36,185 bases of DNA, from contig JALWRH010000119.1 of assembly GCA_026994195.1 (NCBI GenBank), forward strand, positions 1 to 36,185. The letters are read 5' to 3'. Under the pieces are notes generated by a model. That model ran no database searches. It saw nothing but the letters and a program-made list of their open reading frames with translations, and was not told the DNA's origin. A program made the position numbers and the translations under genes. Shown in pieces: positions 1 to 9,435 of this stretch. Within the stretch, counting starts at the first letter, position 1, and every line of letters begins with the position of its first letter. The stretch comes from Sedimenticola sp. Its GTDB lineage: Bacteria; Pseudomonadota; Gammaproteobacteria; Chromatiales; Chromatiaceae.

Positions 1-20
1 ACCGCAGATGGACGGCGAGA

Positions 21-146
21 CCGGTGCGAGGGCGCGTTCAGCGATGCCCGGTAACATTTTGCACTTTGCTAATATTCCAAAATTATCCATTAAATACAGT
101 AAGCTGGAATATTTTTCCAGCGACCGGGTGAAATATTCGGGCTAGG
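21..146 (+). repeat. Dispersed ~125 bp repeat, copy 1
   Basis: This stretch matches 32379-32503 without any gap and with only about seven or eight mismatches in roughly 123 bases. A third, diverged copy lies at 35655-35750. It contains an extended -10-like motif TGCTAATAT (67-75), an inverted repeat AATATTCCA / TGGAATATT (71-79 and 105-113), and ends in the conserved GGGCTAGG. No coding potential was seen. Whether it is a promoter cassette, a MITE or another dispersed element is not decided by the sequence alone. Confidence 0.85.
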
Positions 147-151
147 AGGCT

Positions 152-174
152 GCCGGGCTGAAGCCCGACCTACA
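152..174 (-). repeat. Short palindromic repeat (GGGCTTCAGCCC type)
   Basis: The palindrome GGGCTgaAGCCC with flanking CGAC and CTACA is the reverse-oriented form of the element that follows sucD at 13382-13403; a degraded copy follows lspA at 26094-26114. It could form a hairpin of about 7 bp. It behaves like an extragenic palindromic repeat. Confidence 0.7.
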
Positions 175-184
175 AATCCCGGCT

Positions 185-278
185 ATCCATGGTTTCTTGC
201 GGCATACCGTCCATCCCTGGACATTCGCCGCTCCGGCCATCCATGGCCTCTCGCGGCATACCGTCCATCCCTGGACAT
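185..278 (+). repeat. Tandem pair of 40 bp direct repeats
   Basis: Two 40-base units (185-224 and 239-278) differ at only a few positions in the middle. Both start ATCCATGG and end in the small palindrome GTCCA-TCCC-TGGAC followed by AT. The second unit runs directly into the rpmG terminator. The last 18 bases of the unit recur at 28351-28368, again next to a terminator. No gene is seen in 1-327. Confidence 0.8.
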
Positions 279-279
279 A

Positions 280-308
280 AAAAACCCCGCTCACAGGGCG
301 GGGTTTTT
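280..308 (-). terminator. Rho-independent terminator of rpmB-rpmG
   Basis: A perfect 11 bp stem AAAAACCCCGC / GCGGGGTTTTT encloses a 7-base loop, 20 bases past the rpmG stop on the minus strand. The A-run on one side and T-run on the other mean it could act in both directions. Confidence 0.9.
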
Positions 309-327
309 GGAAACAGATCCTGAAAAA

Positions 328-495
328 TTACTTGATCTTGGCTTCCTTGTACATCACGTGTTTGCGTGCTTTGGGATCATACTTCTTGATCTCCATTTTG
401 CCCGCTTGGGTACGTTTGTTTTTGGTAGTGGTGTAGAAGTGTCCGGTGCCCTCGCTGGACACCAAGCGGATTTTTTCGCGAACTGCCTTTGCCAT
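328..495 (-). CDS. rpmG: 50S ribosomal protein L33
   Basis: The gene encodes a 55-residue basic protein starting [18 protein letters not shown] and ending [18 protein letters not shown], which is the typical length and pattern of bacterial L33. L33 is a small protein of the large ribosomal subunit near the E site. This version lacks the CxxC zinc-ribbon cysteines, so it is the zinc-independent (C-minus) form. The ATG follows a good ribosome binding site (AAGGAG), 11 bases after rpmB, so the two form one minus-strand operon driven from the promoter at 812-840 and ended by the hairpin at 280-308. The rpmB-rpmG pair beside radC and coaBC is a conserved gammaproteobacterial arrangement. Confidence 0.96.
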   Translation of the reverse strand: MAKAVREKIRLVSSEGTGHFYTTTKNKRTQAGKMEIKKYDPKARKHVMYKEAKIK

Positions 496-506
496 GATCT
501 TCTCCT

Positions 507-743
507 TTAAACCTTTTCGCCACGGGCGCGGATATCCGCGAGGACGGCGTCAATACCTTTCTTGTCGATGGTGCGCATACCTGCCGCGGTAACGCGCAGG
601 CGAACCCAACGCTGTTCGCTTTCCACCCAGAAGCGATGGTAGTGAAGGTTTGGCAGGAAGCGACGGCGGGTCTTCCTGTGAGAGTGGGAAACATTGTTTC
701 CGGTAACCGGGCGCTTGCCTGTGACCTGGCACACTTTAGACAT
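507..743 (-). CDS. rpmB: 50S ribosomal protein L28
   Basis: This 78-residue basic protein begins [21 protein letters not shown], the signature N-terminus of bacterial L28, and contains the [17 protein letters not shown] segment typical of the gammaproteobacterial form. Length equals that of the E. coli protein. L28 is a component of the 50S subunit. It is the first gene of the rpmB-rpmG operon on the minus strand, with a strong promoter about 70 bases upstream of the start codon. Nothing unusual was seen. Confidence 0.97.
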   Translation of the reverse strand: MSKVCQVTGKRPVTGNNVSHSHRKTRRRFLPNLHYHRFWVESEQRWVRLRVTAAGMRTIDKKGIDAVLADIRARGEKV

Positions 744-811
744 GGTTCTAGCCTCGAATTAACTGGTTCAACACGCCCAAGTCCAGAGACATGAGCTGTA
801 AAAGACGCGCA

Positions 812-840
812 TTTATACCAGAGTGCCGGTGTGATGGCAA
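812..840 (-). promoter_or_regulatory. Sigma-70 promoter of rpmB-rpmG
   Basis: On the minus strand TTGCCA (835-840) and TATAAA (812-817) are separated by exactly 17 bases. The position, about 70 bases ahead of the rpmB start, fits a ribosomal-protein operon promoter. The match was made by eye. Confidence 0.7.
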
Positions 841-960
841 CTTTCTTTGTACTGCAGGGTGAGCCCAGTGGAAAGATTCTGGATTGAACAGTTTCCCCGG
901 TCCGGTTGTGTGTGAGGTATATTGACGGCTTAGTATCTTGTTTCGGGAGAACCGGAGAAA

Positions 961-2757
961 ATGCGTATTGCTTCAAGGATGGTGGGCTGGTTGTTGTTGA
1001 TTGCTGCAGTGATCGCAGGGGGCTGCAGCGACCAGGCGGAGAAAAGACAGACAACGCCAGAGGTGGCCAAGCTGCTGCGTATGGTGCCTGTAGATGCGCC
1101 ATATGTGTCGGTACTTGCACGCAAGAAAAAGTTACCGCCTCTGTTGGTGGACAAGATGCTCCAGTCTCAGAACTTGAGCGTGGAACGGCGAAAGTATGGC
1201 ATGGACACCGCACTTGACGGCTGGCGAGCAGCAGGGATCCTGGACAGGGATCTTGCCGAAAAACTGCGTCAACTGTCTTATGCCCTGATCGAGGAAACAG
1301 CAGGAAAATATTCAGCGGAAGGCTGGCGTTCTCTGGGAATGGAACCTAACCCTCATGGGGTGTTGTATGGCCTCGGTATTTTTCCTGTTTTCTGGCAGGA
1401 AATTGCAGATCAGGAAAAGCTGAACGCCTTTCTGGAGCGCGTCGAGACCCGCAGTGGCCTGATTGCCGAGAAACGCCACTGGAAGAGCCAGGCATATCGT
1501 TATCTGGCTTTGGGGCCGGTATCAGCACTTGTGGCTGTGCGGGAGGGATATCTGGTTCTGGCGGTGTTGCCTGCGGGGAAAGAAGCTGAGCTGCTGCCCA
1601 GAGTCTTTGGCATGGAGCGGCCGCAACAGTCCCTGGCGGATGGCAAGTTTGCCCGGATGGCCCAGGAGCGGGGTTTTCCCGGCTATGGTGAAGGTTACCT
1701 GGATACCCTTGAGATGCTGAAGGCAGTGCGCAAAGCGGTAGAGCAGGGGGAATTGCCCCAGTGGCTGCCCTCGGACTGTCAGGGTCTGGCTGAAGGTGTA
1801 GCCCGGAATATTCCCTTGCTGAGCTTCGGGCTGACAGGCGTCAGTGAGCATCGCTGGCAATTCTCCGTGACGGTGGAAGCTGTGGCGGAAATCACCTCCT
1901 ACTTGCAGAAAATCCCGGCTGTGGTGCCTGGACTGGGTGAAAACAGCCGGGCGCTGCTGAATATGGGTGCGGGTGTGAATATTCCACGCCTGCGAGATGC
2001 TATCAACAGCAGTCTGCGCTATGTCATCAAGTCGGGAAAGGGTTGCAGCCTGATAGACGAAGAATTGCTGACCAAGGTGATTCAGGGGGTGAGCATGGGC
2101 CTGAACCCCATGCTGGCAGGCATCCAGGGTTTCAACATGAATCTGGATGCGCTGGAGGTCGATCCTGAGACCATGAAACCCAAAAAGCTGGAAGGCCAAA
2201 TTCTGCTGGCAGCCAAAGATCCGTCCGGCATGCTGGGGATTTTATCTTCTGTGGTGCCCGAACTTACCCAGACGGCTATTCCCACCGATGGTACGCCGGT
2301 CACTCTGCCTTTGGGAGACAAACTGCCGGTTTCCACCCCGGTGTTTGTGGCGGTCAAAGGGGAAGCGTTGGCAGCAGCAATAGGGGATGAGGCTCGGGCC
2401 AAGGTAAGGCAGGCCCTGGATGCACCGGTCAGTCATCCTTCTCCATTGTTTGCCCTGAGTTTTGATTTATCCAAAGTGCTGCCGCTCATATTGTTGTTGG
2501 AGAAACAGTTCCTGCATACCCAGGAACAGACGCTGCAGGATCTGGAAGCGCTTGCTGCCGGGGGGGAGGCAGATGATGAGTCCCTGCGGGATAGTATCCA
2601 GTCCTTGAAGGAAACAGTGGAACAGCTACGGCGCAATCAAGAGAATGCACAAGAGATGTTTGCCGAAATCGTTCGGAGCTATCGCAGAGGCGGAACGTGG
2701 ATATATGTCACAGATCACGGTTTGGAGCTGCGTCTCATCTATGATCTGAAGGAGTAA
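961..2757 (+). CDS. Large putative outer-membrane lipoprotein, family not recognised
   Basis: The 598-residue product starts with a lipoprotein signal: basic MRIASR, a hydrophobic run, then IAGGC with Cys22 as the acylated residue; the +2 residue is Ser, which favours the outer membrane. The mature part is a long globular region without transmembrane segments that I can see, and residues of about 530-575 (ESLRDSIQSLKETVEQLRRN) look like a coiled coil. I do not recognise a family and assign no function. The ATG follows GGAG at 954-957. The gene lies between rpmB and radC, which are neighbours in E. coli, so it is an insertion relative to that layout. It is followed closely by the DUF7931-like gene and may be co-transcribed with it. 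Confidence 0.8.
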   Translation: MRIASRMVGWLLLIAAVIAGGCSDQAEKRQTTPEVAKLLRMVPVDAPYVSVLARKKKLPPLLVDKMLQSQNLSVERRKYGMDTALDGWRAAGILDRDLAEKLRQLSYALIEETAGKYSAEGWRSLGMEPNPHGVLYGLGIFPVFWQEIADQEKLNAFLERVETRSGLIAEKRHWKSQAYRYLALGPVSALVAVREGYLVLAVLPAGKEAELLPRVFGMERPQQSLADGKFARMAQERGFPGYGEGYLDTLEMLKAVRKAVEQGELPQWLPSDCQGLAEGVARNIPLLSFGLTGVSEHRWQFSVTVEAVAEITSYLQKIPAVVPGLGENSRALLNMGAGVNIPRLRDAINSSLRYVIKSGKGCSLIDEELLTKVIQGVSMGLNPMLAGIQGFNMNLDALEVDPETMKPKKLEGQILLAAKDPSGMLGILSSVVPELTQTAIPTDGTPVTLPLGDKLPVSTPVFVAVKGEALAAAIGDEARAKVRQALDAPVSHPSPLFALSFDLSKVLPLILLLEKQFLHTQEQTLQDLEALAAGGEADDESLRDSIQSLKETVEQLRRNQENAQEMFAEIVRSYRRGGTWIYVTDHGLELRLIYDLKE

Positions 2758-2805
2758 AACTTGGGAGCCTGTCGGATTGTGGGGGATCGTAGCGAGGCGA
2801 GTGGA

Positions 2806-3324
2806 ATGAATCAGGCGCATCAAACCTACGTGCTGGGAGAAACCCGTGGCGAGTTGGCTGTTGCGGGTCTAAAGGATATCCGCCGGCACAGTTGCGCCAT
2901 GGCCGGGGCCTGCCGGCGGCGGCTGCTCATCTATACGCATCGTCTCAACCCGGAGATCTACAGCCAATCCTGTTTCCTGGAGGCCGTCAGGCAACTGGTG
3001 ATCCTTCATGCCAGTACCCGCATACGCATCCTGGTCGCCGATACCACTGAGTTGGCGCGGGGCGGCCATCACCTGCTGAGGCTTGCTCAGGACATGACCA
3101 GCAGCGTGGAGGTTCGCCGAAGGGCGCCTGAGTTCGATGGTGATATGCGCAGCTTCATGCTGGCTGACGAGAACGGCTATATTCAGCGCAATCTCTGGTA
3201 TGACCTGAACAATGCTCGGGCTAACTACTATGACCCACCCCGGGTACGCAGTCTTGCCGAGGAATTCATGCTTGCCTGGGAGCAGAGTGAAGCCGATCCC
3301 GCATTGCGCCGCCTGTCCCTGTGA
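2806..3324 (+). CDS. DUF7931-like cytosolic protein
   Basis: The 172-residue protein starts at the ATG within GTGGAATGAATCAG; the frame is open further upstream to a TTG at 2761, but that start would have no ribosome binding site. It has no signal peptide or membrane segment. The middle part (RRLLIYTHRLNPEIY, then STRIRILVADTTEL) and the end (FMLADENGYIQRNLWYD) look like an alpha/beta fold of the kind annotated as DUF7931, sometimes compared with phospholipase-D-like folds, but no HKD motif is present, so no catalytic role is claimed. It lies 48 bases after the lipoprotein gene and converges on radC with only a 5-base gap. Confidence 0.7.
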   Translation: MNQAHQTYVLGETRGELAVAGLKDIRRHSCAMAGACRRRLLIYTHRLNPEIYSQSCFLEAVRQLVILHASTRIRILVADTTELARGGHHLLRLAQDMTSSVEVRRRAPEFDGDMRSFMLADENGYIQRNLWYDLNNARANYYDPPRVRSLAEEFMLAWEQSEADPALRRLSL

Positions 3325-3329
3325 CCGAG

Positions 3330-4004
3330 TCAGAGCAGACCCCGTTCAGCCAGGGATACGCTTTGCCCGTCTCCTACGATGATGTGATCGAGTACGCGGA
3401 TATCCACCAGGGCCAGTGCTTCCTTGAGCCTGAGCGTGATGCGTTCATCGGCGTTGCTGGGTTCCGCGACGCCAGAGGGATGATTGTGGGCAAATATCAC
3501 CGCTGCTGCATTGTGATGCAGGCAGCGCCGCAGCACTTCCCGTGGATATACGCTGGCGCCATCGATGGTGCCCTGAAACAGTTCCTCGAAGGCAATCACC
3601 CGGTGCCGGTTGTCCAGGAAAAGGCAGGCGAATACTTCGTGGAGATAGGATTGCAGTCGGCTGCGCAGGTATTGGCGTGTGGCCTCGGGGGAGGTCAGTA
3701 CATCGCCTTTGGCGAGGGATTCACCAAGATGCCGGTGGGCCATTTCCAATATGGCCTGGAGCTGGCAGTACTTGGCGTCCCCCAGTCCGGGCATGGCGCA
3801 GAAGTCTTTTCGCTCTGCCGCCAGCAAAGGGCGCAGCCCGCCAAACTTGTGTAACAGTTCCCGGGCCAGGTCCAGAGCGCTTGTGCCGCGGATACCGGTT
3901 CTGAGAAAGATTGCCAGAAGTTCTGCGTCTGAGAGTGATTTTGCCCCGGAGCGGAGCAGTTTTTCCCTTGGACGCTCCTGCACCGGCCAGTCCTTGATGG
4001 TCAT
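3330..4004 (-). CDS. radC: RadC family JAB/JAMM-domain protein
   Basis: The 224-residue protein has an N-terminal helix-hairpin-helix-like region (about residues 1-90, with [14 protein letters not shown] and [12 protein letters not shown]) and a C-terminal MPN/JAMM domain with the metal-binding pattern [14 protein letters not shown], which gives the H-x-H-x7-S-x2-D motif. The length is normal for the family. Despite the name, a direct role in DNA repair is doubtful for the family; a metal-dependent hydrolase function is inferred from the motif only. The gene is divergent from coaBC across a 150-base gap, as in E. coli where radC neighbours coaBC and rpmB. Confidence 0.93.
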   Translation of the reverse strand: MTIKDWPVQERPREKLLRSGAKSLSDAELLAIFLRTGIRGTSALDLARELLHKFGGLRPLLAAERKDFCAMPGLGDAKYCQLQAILEMAHRHLGESLAKGDVLTSPEATRQYLRSRLQSYLHEVFACLFLDNRHRVIAFEELFQGTIDGASVYPREVLRRCLHHNAAAVIFAHNHPSGVAEPSNADERITLRLKEALALVDIRVLDHIIVGDGQSVSLAERGLL

Positions 4005-4089
4005 GACTTCATTCCTTGAAGTTGTTGGGTGCCTGATACTTTAGTACAACAGCATCCTGTCACACAATGATGAATTGGGAACCCTGTCT

Positions 4090-4118
4090 TTGCACGGATT
4101 CCGCCTTGCAGGTACTCT
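4090..4118 (+). promoter_or_regulatory. Candidate coaBC promoter with overlapping inverted repeat
   Basis: TTGCAC (4090-4095) and TACTCT (4113-4118) are 17 bases apart, 37 bases ahead of the coaBC start. A short inverted repeat GGTAC-tctat-GTACC (4111-4125) overlaps the -10 and could be an operator. The -10 is weak, so this is tentative. Confidence 0.3.
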
Positions 4119-4154
4119 ATGTACCTAATCATTTTGCATTTTTTATGGTGATAT

Positions 4155-5354
4155 GTGAAACACCTTGAAGCCGGGAACAATCTGTTATTGGGAGTGACCG
4201 GTGGAATTGCCGCCTATAAAAGCGTGGAGCTTGCCAGGTTGTTCATCAAGGCGGGGGTCAATGTCCGCGTGGTTATGACGGAAGCGGCCACCCGGTTCGT
4301 CAATCCCATCACTTTTCAGGCCATTACGGGAGAAACAGTGCGGGTTGACCTGTTCGATCAGGCGCATGAAGCGGCCATGGGGCATATAGAACTGGCGCGT
4401 TGGGCGGATCACCTTCTCATTGCTCCCGCCACAGGGGATTTTCTGGCGCGTATGGCCCATGGTCTGGCGGATGATCTGCTTTCCACTTTGTACCTGGCCT
4501 GTCCGGCACAGGTAAGCGTGGCTCCGGCGATGAATGTGCATATGTGGGAGCATGACGCCACCCGGCGCAATGTTTCGCGCCTGATCGAGCAGGGTGTCCA
4601 GGTGCTGGGGCCGGCTTTGGGGGAACAGGCCTGCGGTGATACTGGTCCGGGCCGTATGCTGGAAGCCGCTGAAATCGTTTCCTCCTTGATGTATTCTTCA
4701 GAGGCGGGGCTTTTTGCGGGCAGGAAAGTCGTGGTTACAGCAGGTCCCACCCGTGAAGCAGTGGATCCGGTGCGTTTCATCAGTAACAGGAGTTCCGGCA
4801 AGATGGGCTTCGCTCTGGCGGAGGCATTTGCTGCGGAAGGGGCGGAAGTGGTGCTGGTTTCCGGTCCGGTCAACAGGGATGATCCTCCGGGTATTCAGCG
4901 TATTGACGTAATATCCGCACAACAGATGTATGAAGCCGTGTTCAAGCATCTGCCGGGTGCGGATGTGTTTGCGGCTTGTGCCGCAGTGGCTGATTATCGT
5001 CCAGCGAACCCGCAACCGCAGAAACTCAAGAAAAACGGAGAGCACCTGGAACTAAAGCTGGTGAAGAATCCGGACATACTTGCGGAAGTGGCCGCACTCA
5101 GTGACGGTCCTTTTACGCTGGGGTTTGCAGCCGAGACGCAGAAACTGGTGGAAAATGCCAGAAGCAAGCTTACCAGCAAGGGGATCGATATGATTGCGGC
5201 CAATCTGGTTGGAAAAGGCCGGGGGTTTGATCTGGAAGACAATGCTCTGAAGGTATTGTGGTCTGATGGAGAAGCCGATCTGCCCATGCAAAGCAAGAAA
5301 AATCTGGCGAGGGCGCTTATCAGCCTGGTGGCGGAACAGTATGTTCGTGAGTGA
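4155..5354 (+). CDS. coaBC: Bifunctional phosphopantothenoylcysteine decarboxylase / phosphopantothenate-cysteine ligase
   Basis: The 399-residue protein carries out two steps of coenzyme A synthesis: CTP-dependent joining of 4'-phosphopantothenate to cysteine (CoaB) and FMN-dependent decarboxylation to 4'-phosphopantetheine (CoaC). The N-terminal flavoprotein half shows [11 protein letters not shown], the catalytic-His segment [11 protein letters not shown], the PAMNVHMW motif and the Cys loop [10 protein letters not shown]. The C-terminal half shows [22 protein letters not shown] and the KLKKNGE lysine motif near residue 295. The start is GTG at 4155; no ATG fits. Downstream lies the AlgC-like gene after 50 bases, with no dut in between, unlike E. 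coli and Pseudomonas. Confidence 0.96.
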   Translation: MKHLEAGNNLLLGVTGGIAAYKSVELARLFIKAGVNVRVVMTEAATRFVNPITFQAITGETVRVDLFDQAHEAAMGHIELARWADHLLIAPATGDFLARMAHGLADDLLSTLYLACPAQVSVAPAMNVHMWEHDATRRNVSRLIEQGVQVLGPALGEQACGDTGPGRMLEAAEIVSSLMYSSEAGLFAGRKVVVTAGPTREAVDPVRFISNRSSGKMGFALAEAFAAEGAEVVLVSGPVNRDDPPGIQRIDVISAQQMYEAVFKHLPGADVFAACAAVADYRPANPQPQKLKKNGEHLELKLVKNPDILAEVAALSDGPFTLGFAAETQKLVENARSKLTSKGIDMIAANLVGKGRGFDLEDNALKVLWSDGEADLPMQSKKNLARALISLVAEQYVRE

Positions 5355-5404
5355 TTTGATCAGAAACTTCCGGGGGGGAGTTGCATGAAAGGGGAGAATG
5401 GAAA

Positions 5405-7906
5405 ATGCTAGGAAAAAAGAAAAAAGCAGAGGCGACACAAACCATGGACATGCCTCAGTCACCACCCCAGCCCAGGGGAGTAGGCAAACCGCACACCATC
5501 TTCCATTATTTTGTTCCCGTGCTGATTATCGCGGCAGTGGCAGTATCCGGTCTGGTGGCCGGTCAGAGCTGGCTGAGTGAGCGCTACGCTGCCGGCAAGT
5601 TGCAGGATGCGGCAGAGTTTGTGGCAGTGACCATGCAACGCTATGTATCTTCCGTGACAAAGGGAAAAACGGAGTTGGTCAAGTCCTTGGCCGATTCAGC
5701 GCTGGTTCACCGGGCGCTGGCCGGTAGTGACCAAAACCTCAGAGATGCAGGCATGGTATTGCAGAAAAAGTTGCCGGATGTTGAATGGGTACGGCTGCTT
5801 CCTGCCAGAACCTGGGATGATGAGAAGATACAGAATACACTCATGGGCAGTTTCGCGGCAGCGGATATGTATCAGCAGGTTCGTGAACATGGAAAAATGG
5901 TTCCCATTGAGGCATTGAAGGATTCCAGTGGAAAACGCTACTTTTTGTTGGCAGTTCCTGTCAGCCAGGGTGGAAAACTCGAGGGAGTTCTGTTTGCGGG
6001 GTTCCCCATGCGGCTGATTTCCGCCGGACTGCAGGGATTCGAGTCCGAAAATATGAGCCTGGTGCTAGAGCAGGACAAGAACATGCCTTTGTTGACCGTG
6101 GGTTCCTCGGAAATAGCGCTTGATCAGTCCAGGAAACTGCCGGTGGAAGGCACCTTGTGGCGCATTCGCTATGCCACAGGCGGTATTGTCGGCCTGTCTG
6201 TTCCCCTGTTGGCGGGACTTGCCATCGGCAGTATTGCCTTGTTGCTGCTGGTCATATACTGGGCCTACCAGCGTTTGCGCCGCGATTACAGCGCGGACAT
6301 GGGGATGATGGTTGCGCTGGTGGACGCTACCTTGAAAATGAAGGGTAGCGTTTCCCAGCTGCCGCGCCTGGTTGAATCCCAGCCTGCTATCGAGATGCTT
6401 ACGCGCTATGCGCAGGCAACCCGAACTGCAGCCATCGCGGCGGAACACAAAGACAATATAGCCGGTCAGCCCAGCATAGTGGCGAGCGACCTGGAAGAAC
6501 CTTCTGATGAGGAACCCTTGCGCATTCCTGCCGAACGGCTCCCTGAATCATTGTTCCATTCCAGCCTGATCCGTGGCCGTAGTGGCATGGATATCGATGA
6601 AGAAAAGGCTCAGGCCATCGGCCTGGTATTGGGTAGCATGGTGCAGGAAGCGGGGGGCGACCGTATCTATGTCGGGCGTGACAATCGACCGGGCAGCGAT
6701 GCCTACTCCGCCTCCCTGATAGCCGGCATCCTGGCCTCGGGTTGTGATGCGACCGATGTGGGAACAGCTCCCACGCCTTTGTTGTCTTTCGCTTCCAGCG
6801 TGTCGGGCACTGGGTCGGCGGTCATGGTTACTGGCGGGCATAATGCGCCAGACTTCAATGGTTTCAAGATCATCCTGGAAGGCCAGCCGATCTCCGATGA
6901 ACAACTGTTGGAGTTACGCAACCGTCTCATGACCGGGGAGTCCAAGCGAGGCGTCGGACAACTGGACAGCCGCGATCTGAGCAGCGAGTACATCCGCGCT
7001 CTTTCAGAAGACGTGCAGCTCATCGAGAGCATGAAAGTGGTGCTGGATTGTGGCAACGGGGTCACGTGTTCCCTGGCTACCCGCGTACTGGAAACCCTGG
7101 GTTGCGAGGTGATACCTATCTTCTGCGATCCGGATGGCAGTTATCCCAATCACCCTGCAGATCCTTCAGATCCCGCGAATATGAGTGCGCTGAGAGCGGA
7201 GGTGCTGGCCAAAGGCGCAGACATGGGCTTGGCTCTGGATGTTGATGGCGATGCCCTTGGCGTCGTGGATGAAAAGGGGCAACTGGTATCCGCTGATCAG
7301 CTCATCATGATGCTGGCGGTGGACATCATCCGCCGTCATCCCGGAGCAGACATCATTTATGATGTGGCCAGCAGTGCCAGCCTGGCGGCGACGATTCTTG
7401 CCAATGGCGGGCGCCCCATCATGTGGAAAACCGGGCATGGAAACATGCGGACGAAGCTGGAGGAAACAGGAGGCCTGCTGGCCGGCGAGCAGTCGGGCCA
7501 TATCTATATCAAGGAACGTTGGTACGGCTTCGACGATGGCGTATATGCCGCAGCGCGGCTGATGGAGATTCTGTCTATTGAGGCTGTCCCGGTTTCCACG
7601 GCTTTTGCCGAGTATGCGCCGGCACTGGCCACGCCCCTGATAAAGCTGGAAACACCCCAGGGAAAGGATGCTCAGATCATTGAGTATTTCCGTAGTGCAG
7701 GCAATTTTTCTGAAGCTGATATCGTGGATATTGATGGCCTGCGTGTGGAATACTCTGAAGCCTGGGGGTTGATCCGCGCCTCCAATACGGAATCAGCCGT
7801 GGTGTTCCGCTTCGAGGCGAGCAGCGAGGAGGCATTGAAGAAAATTCAGGATCAGTTCCGTGCCTTGCTCAAGGAAGTTGCTCCAGAGCTGCCTGCCCCT
7901 TTTTGA
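5405..7906 (+). CDS. algC: AlgC-like phosphomannomutase/phosphoglucomutase homologue with membrane-anchored N-terminus; active site altered
   Basis: The 833-residue protein has a cytosolic tail, a TM helix (about 25-45), a probable periplasmic sensor-like domain, a second TM (about 255-285), and a C-terminal alpha-D-phosphohexomutase region (about 380-830). This architecture and the position between coaBC and argB match the long AlgC of Pseudomonas, which interconverts hexose 1- and 6-phosphates. The ATG at 5405 follows GGGGAGA. The active site is unusual: the serine loop reads VTGGHNAPDFNGFK, so Gly478 replaces the phosphoserine; the metal loop DVDGDALG keeps the three Asp (612, 614, 616) but has Ala617 for Arg; the sugar loop is GEQSGH rather than GEMSGH; the phosphate loop is RASNTES rather than RASNTTP. 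The fold is clear, but activity is doubtful; a regulatory or pseudoenzyme role is possible. Confidence 0.9.
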   Translation: MLGKKKKAEATQTMDMPQSPPQPRGVGKPHTIFHYFVPVLIIAAVAVSGLVAGQSWLSERYAAGKLQDAAEFVAVTMQRYVSSVTKGKTELVKSLADSALVHRALAGSDQNLRDAGMVLQKKLPDVEWVRLLPARTWDDEKIQNTLMGSFAAADMYQQVREHGKMVPIEALKDSSGKRYFLLAVPVSQGGKLEGVLFAGFPMRLISAGLQGFESENMSLVLEQDKNMPLLTVGSSEIALDQSRKLPVEGTLWRIRYATGGIVGLSVPLLAGLAIGSIALLLLVIYWAYQRLRRDYSADMGMMVALVDATLKMKGSVSQLPRLVESQPAIEMLTRYAQATRTAAIAAEHKDNIAGQPSIVASDLEEPSDEEPLRIPAERLPESLFHSSLIRGRSGMDIDEEKAQAIGLVLGSMVQEAGGDRIYVGRDNRPGSDAYSASLIAGILASGCDATDVGTAPTPLLSFASSVSGTGSAVMVTGGHNAPDFNGFKIILEGQPISDEQLLELRNRLMTGESKRGVGQLDSRDLSSEYIRALSEDVQLIESMKVVLDCGNGVTCSLATRVLETLGCEVIPIFCDPDGSYPNHPADPSDPANMSALRAEVLAKGADMGLALDVDGDALGVVDEKGQLVSADQLIMMLAVDIIRRHPGADIIYDVASSASLAATILANGGRPIMWKTGHGNMRTKLEETGGLLAGEQSGHIYIKERWYGFDDGVYAAARLMEILSIEAVPVSTAFAEYAPALATPLIKLETPQGKDAQIIEYFRSAGNFSEADIVDIDGLRVEYSEAWGLIRASNTESAVVFRFEASSEEALKKIQDQFRALLKEVAPELPAPF

Positions 7907-7943
7907 ATCCCCTGTTTCCTGCAACCGATTTGTTCGAGAATAG

Positions 7944-8840
<897 letters not shown>

Positions 8841-8842
8841 TC

Positions 8843-9421
8843 ATGGCGGGTGAGCGCAAGCAGGCTATTCTGGAGGCCCTGGCCAAGGAGCTGGAAGAGC
8901 GCCCGGGAGGGCGGATCACCACGGCAGGGTTGGCCCGGGCTGTGGGCGTATCTGAAGCGGCGCTGTATCGGCATTTTCCAAGCAAGGCGCGCATGTACGA
9001 AGGCCTGATCAGTTTCGCCGAAGAAGGTATTTTCTCGCGCATCAACCAGATCCTGGAGGAGGACAAAGAGACCAGGCAGCGCTGCGCCCGGGTGCTTTAT
9101 TTGTTGCTGGGATTTGCGCAACGGAACCCCGGTATCGTCAGAGTGTTGCTCGGTGATGCCCTGGTAGGGGAGCATGAACGCCTGCATGAGCGCATTCAGG
9201 TGTTTTTTGAGCGCCTGCAGACCCAGTTCCGGCAGATCCTGCGGGAAGCGCGCCTGCGTGAAGACGTGGTTCTTTCCATATCCTCAGAAGCTGCTGCCGA
9301 AACCCTGGTTGTCTATGTGGAAGGACGCATGCAGCAATTCCTGCGCACCCGCTTTGCGGTTTCTCCACTGTCCAACTGGGAAACCGAGTGGCGGGTTATA
9401 GACAGAGGAATCTTTTCCTGA
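8843..9421 (+). CDS. slmA: Nucleoid occlusion factor SlmA, TetR family
   Basis: The 192-residue protein has an N-terminal TetR-type helix-turn-helix (GRITTAGLARAVGVSEAALYRHFPSKARMYEGLI, about residues 24-55) and a helical C-terminal dimerisation domain of the length usual for SlmA. SlmA binds specific chromosomal sites and blocks FtsZ assembly over the nucleoid. In E. coli slmA follows coaBC-dut; here it ends the coaBC-algC-argB run, and the conserved neighbourhood supports the assignment over a generic TetR regulator. The ATG lies 2 bases after the argB stop, so the two are probably translationally coupled. Confidence 0.9.
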   Translation: MAGERKQAILEALAKELEERPGGRITTAGLARAVGVSEAALYRHFPSKARMYEGLISFAEEGIFSRINQILEEDKETRQRCARVLYLLLGFAQRNPGIVRVLLGDALVGEHERLHERIQVFFERLQTQFRQILREARLREDVVLSISSEAAAETLVVYVEGRMQQFLRTRFAVSPLSNWETEWRVIDRGIFS

Positions 9422-9435
9422 ATCCGCTGACGCGA

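Noticed and set aside
49-64. Sigma-54-like site (TGG ... TTGCA) in the dispersed repeat
   Set aside because: GG and GC are one base too close together, and copy 3 does not keep the TTGCA part.
185-278. CRISPR-like spacing of the two 40 bp repeats
   Set aside because: Only two units with a 14-base gap, no cas gene, and the unit recurs singly elsewhere next to a terminator.
377-1213. A 278-codon minus-strand frame over rpmG, rpmB and the lipoprotein start
   Set aside because: It overlaps two certain ribosomal-protein genes in another frame and crosses the rpmB promoter.
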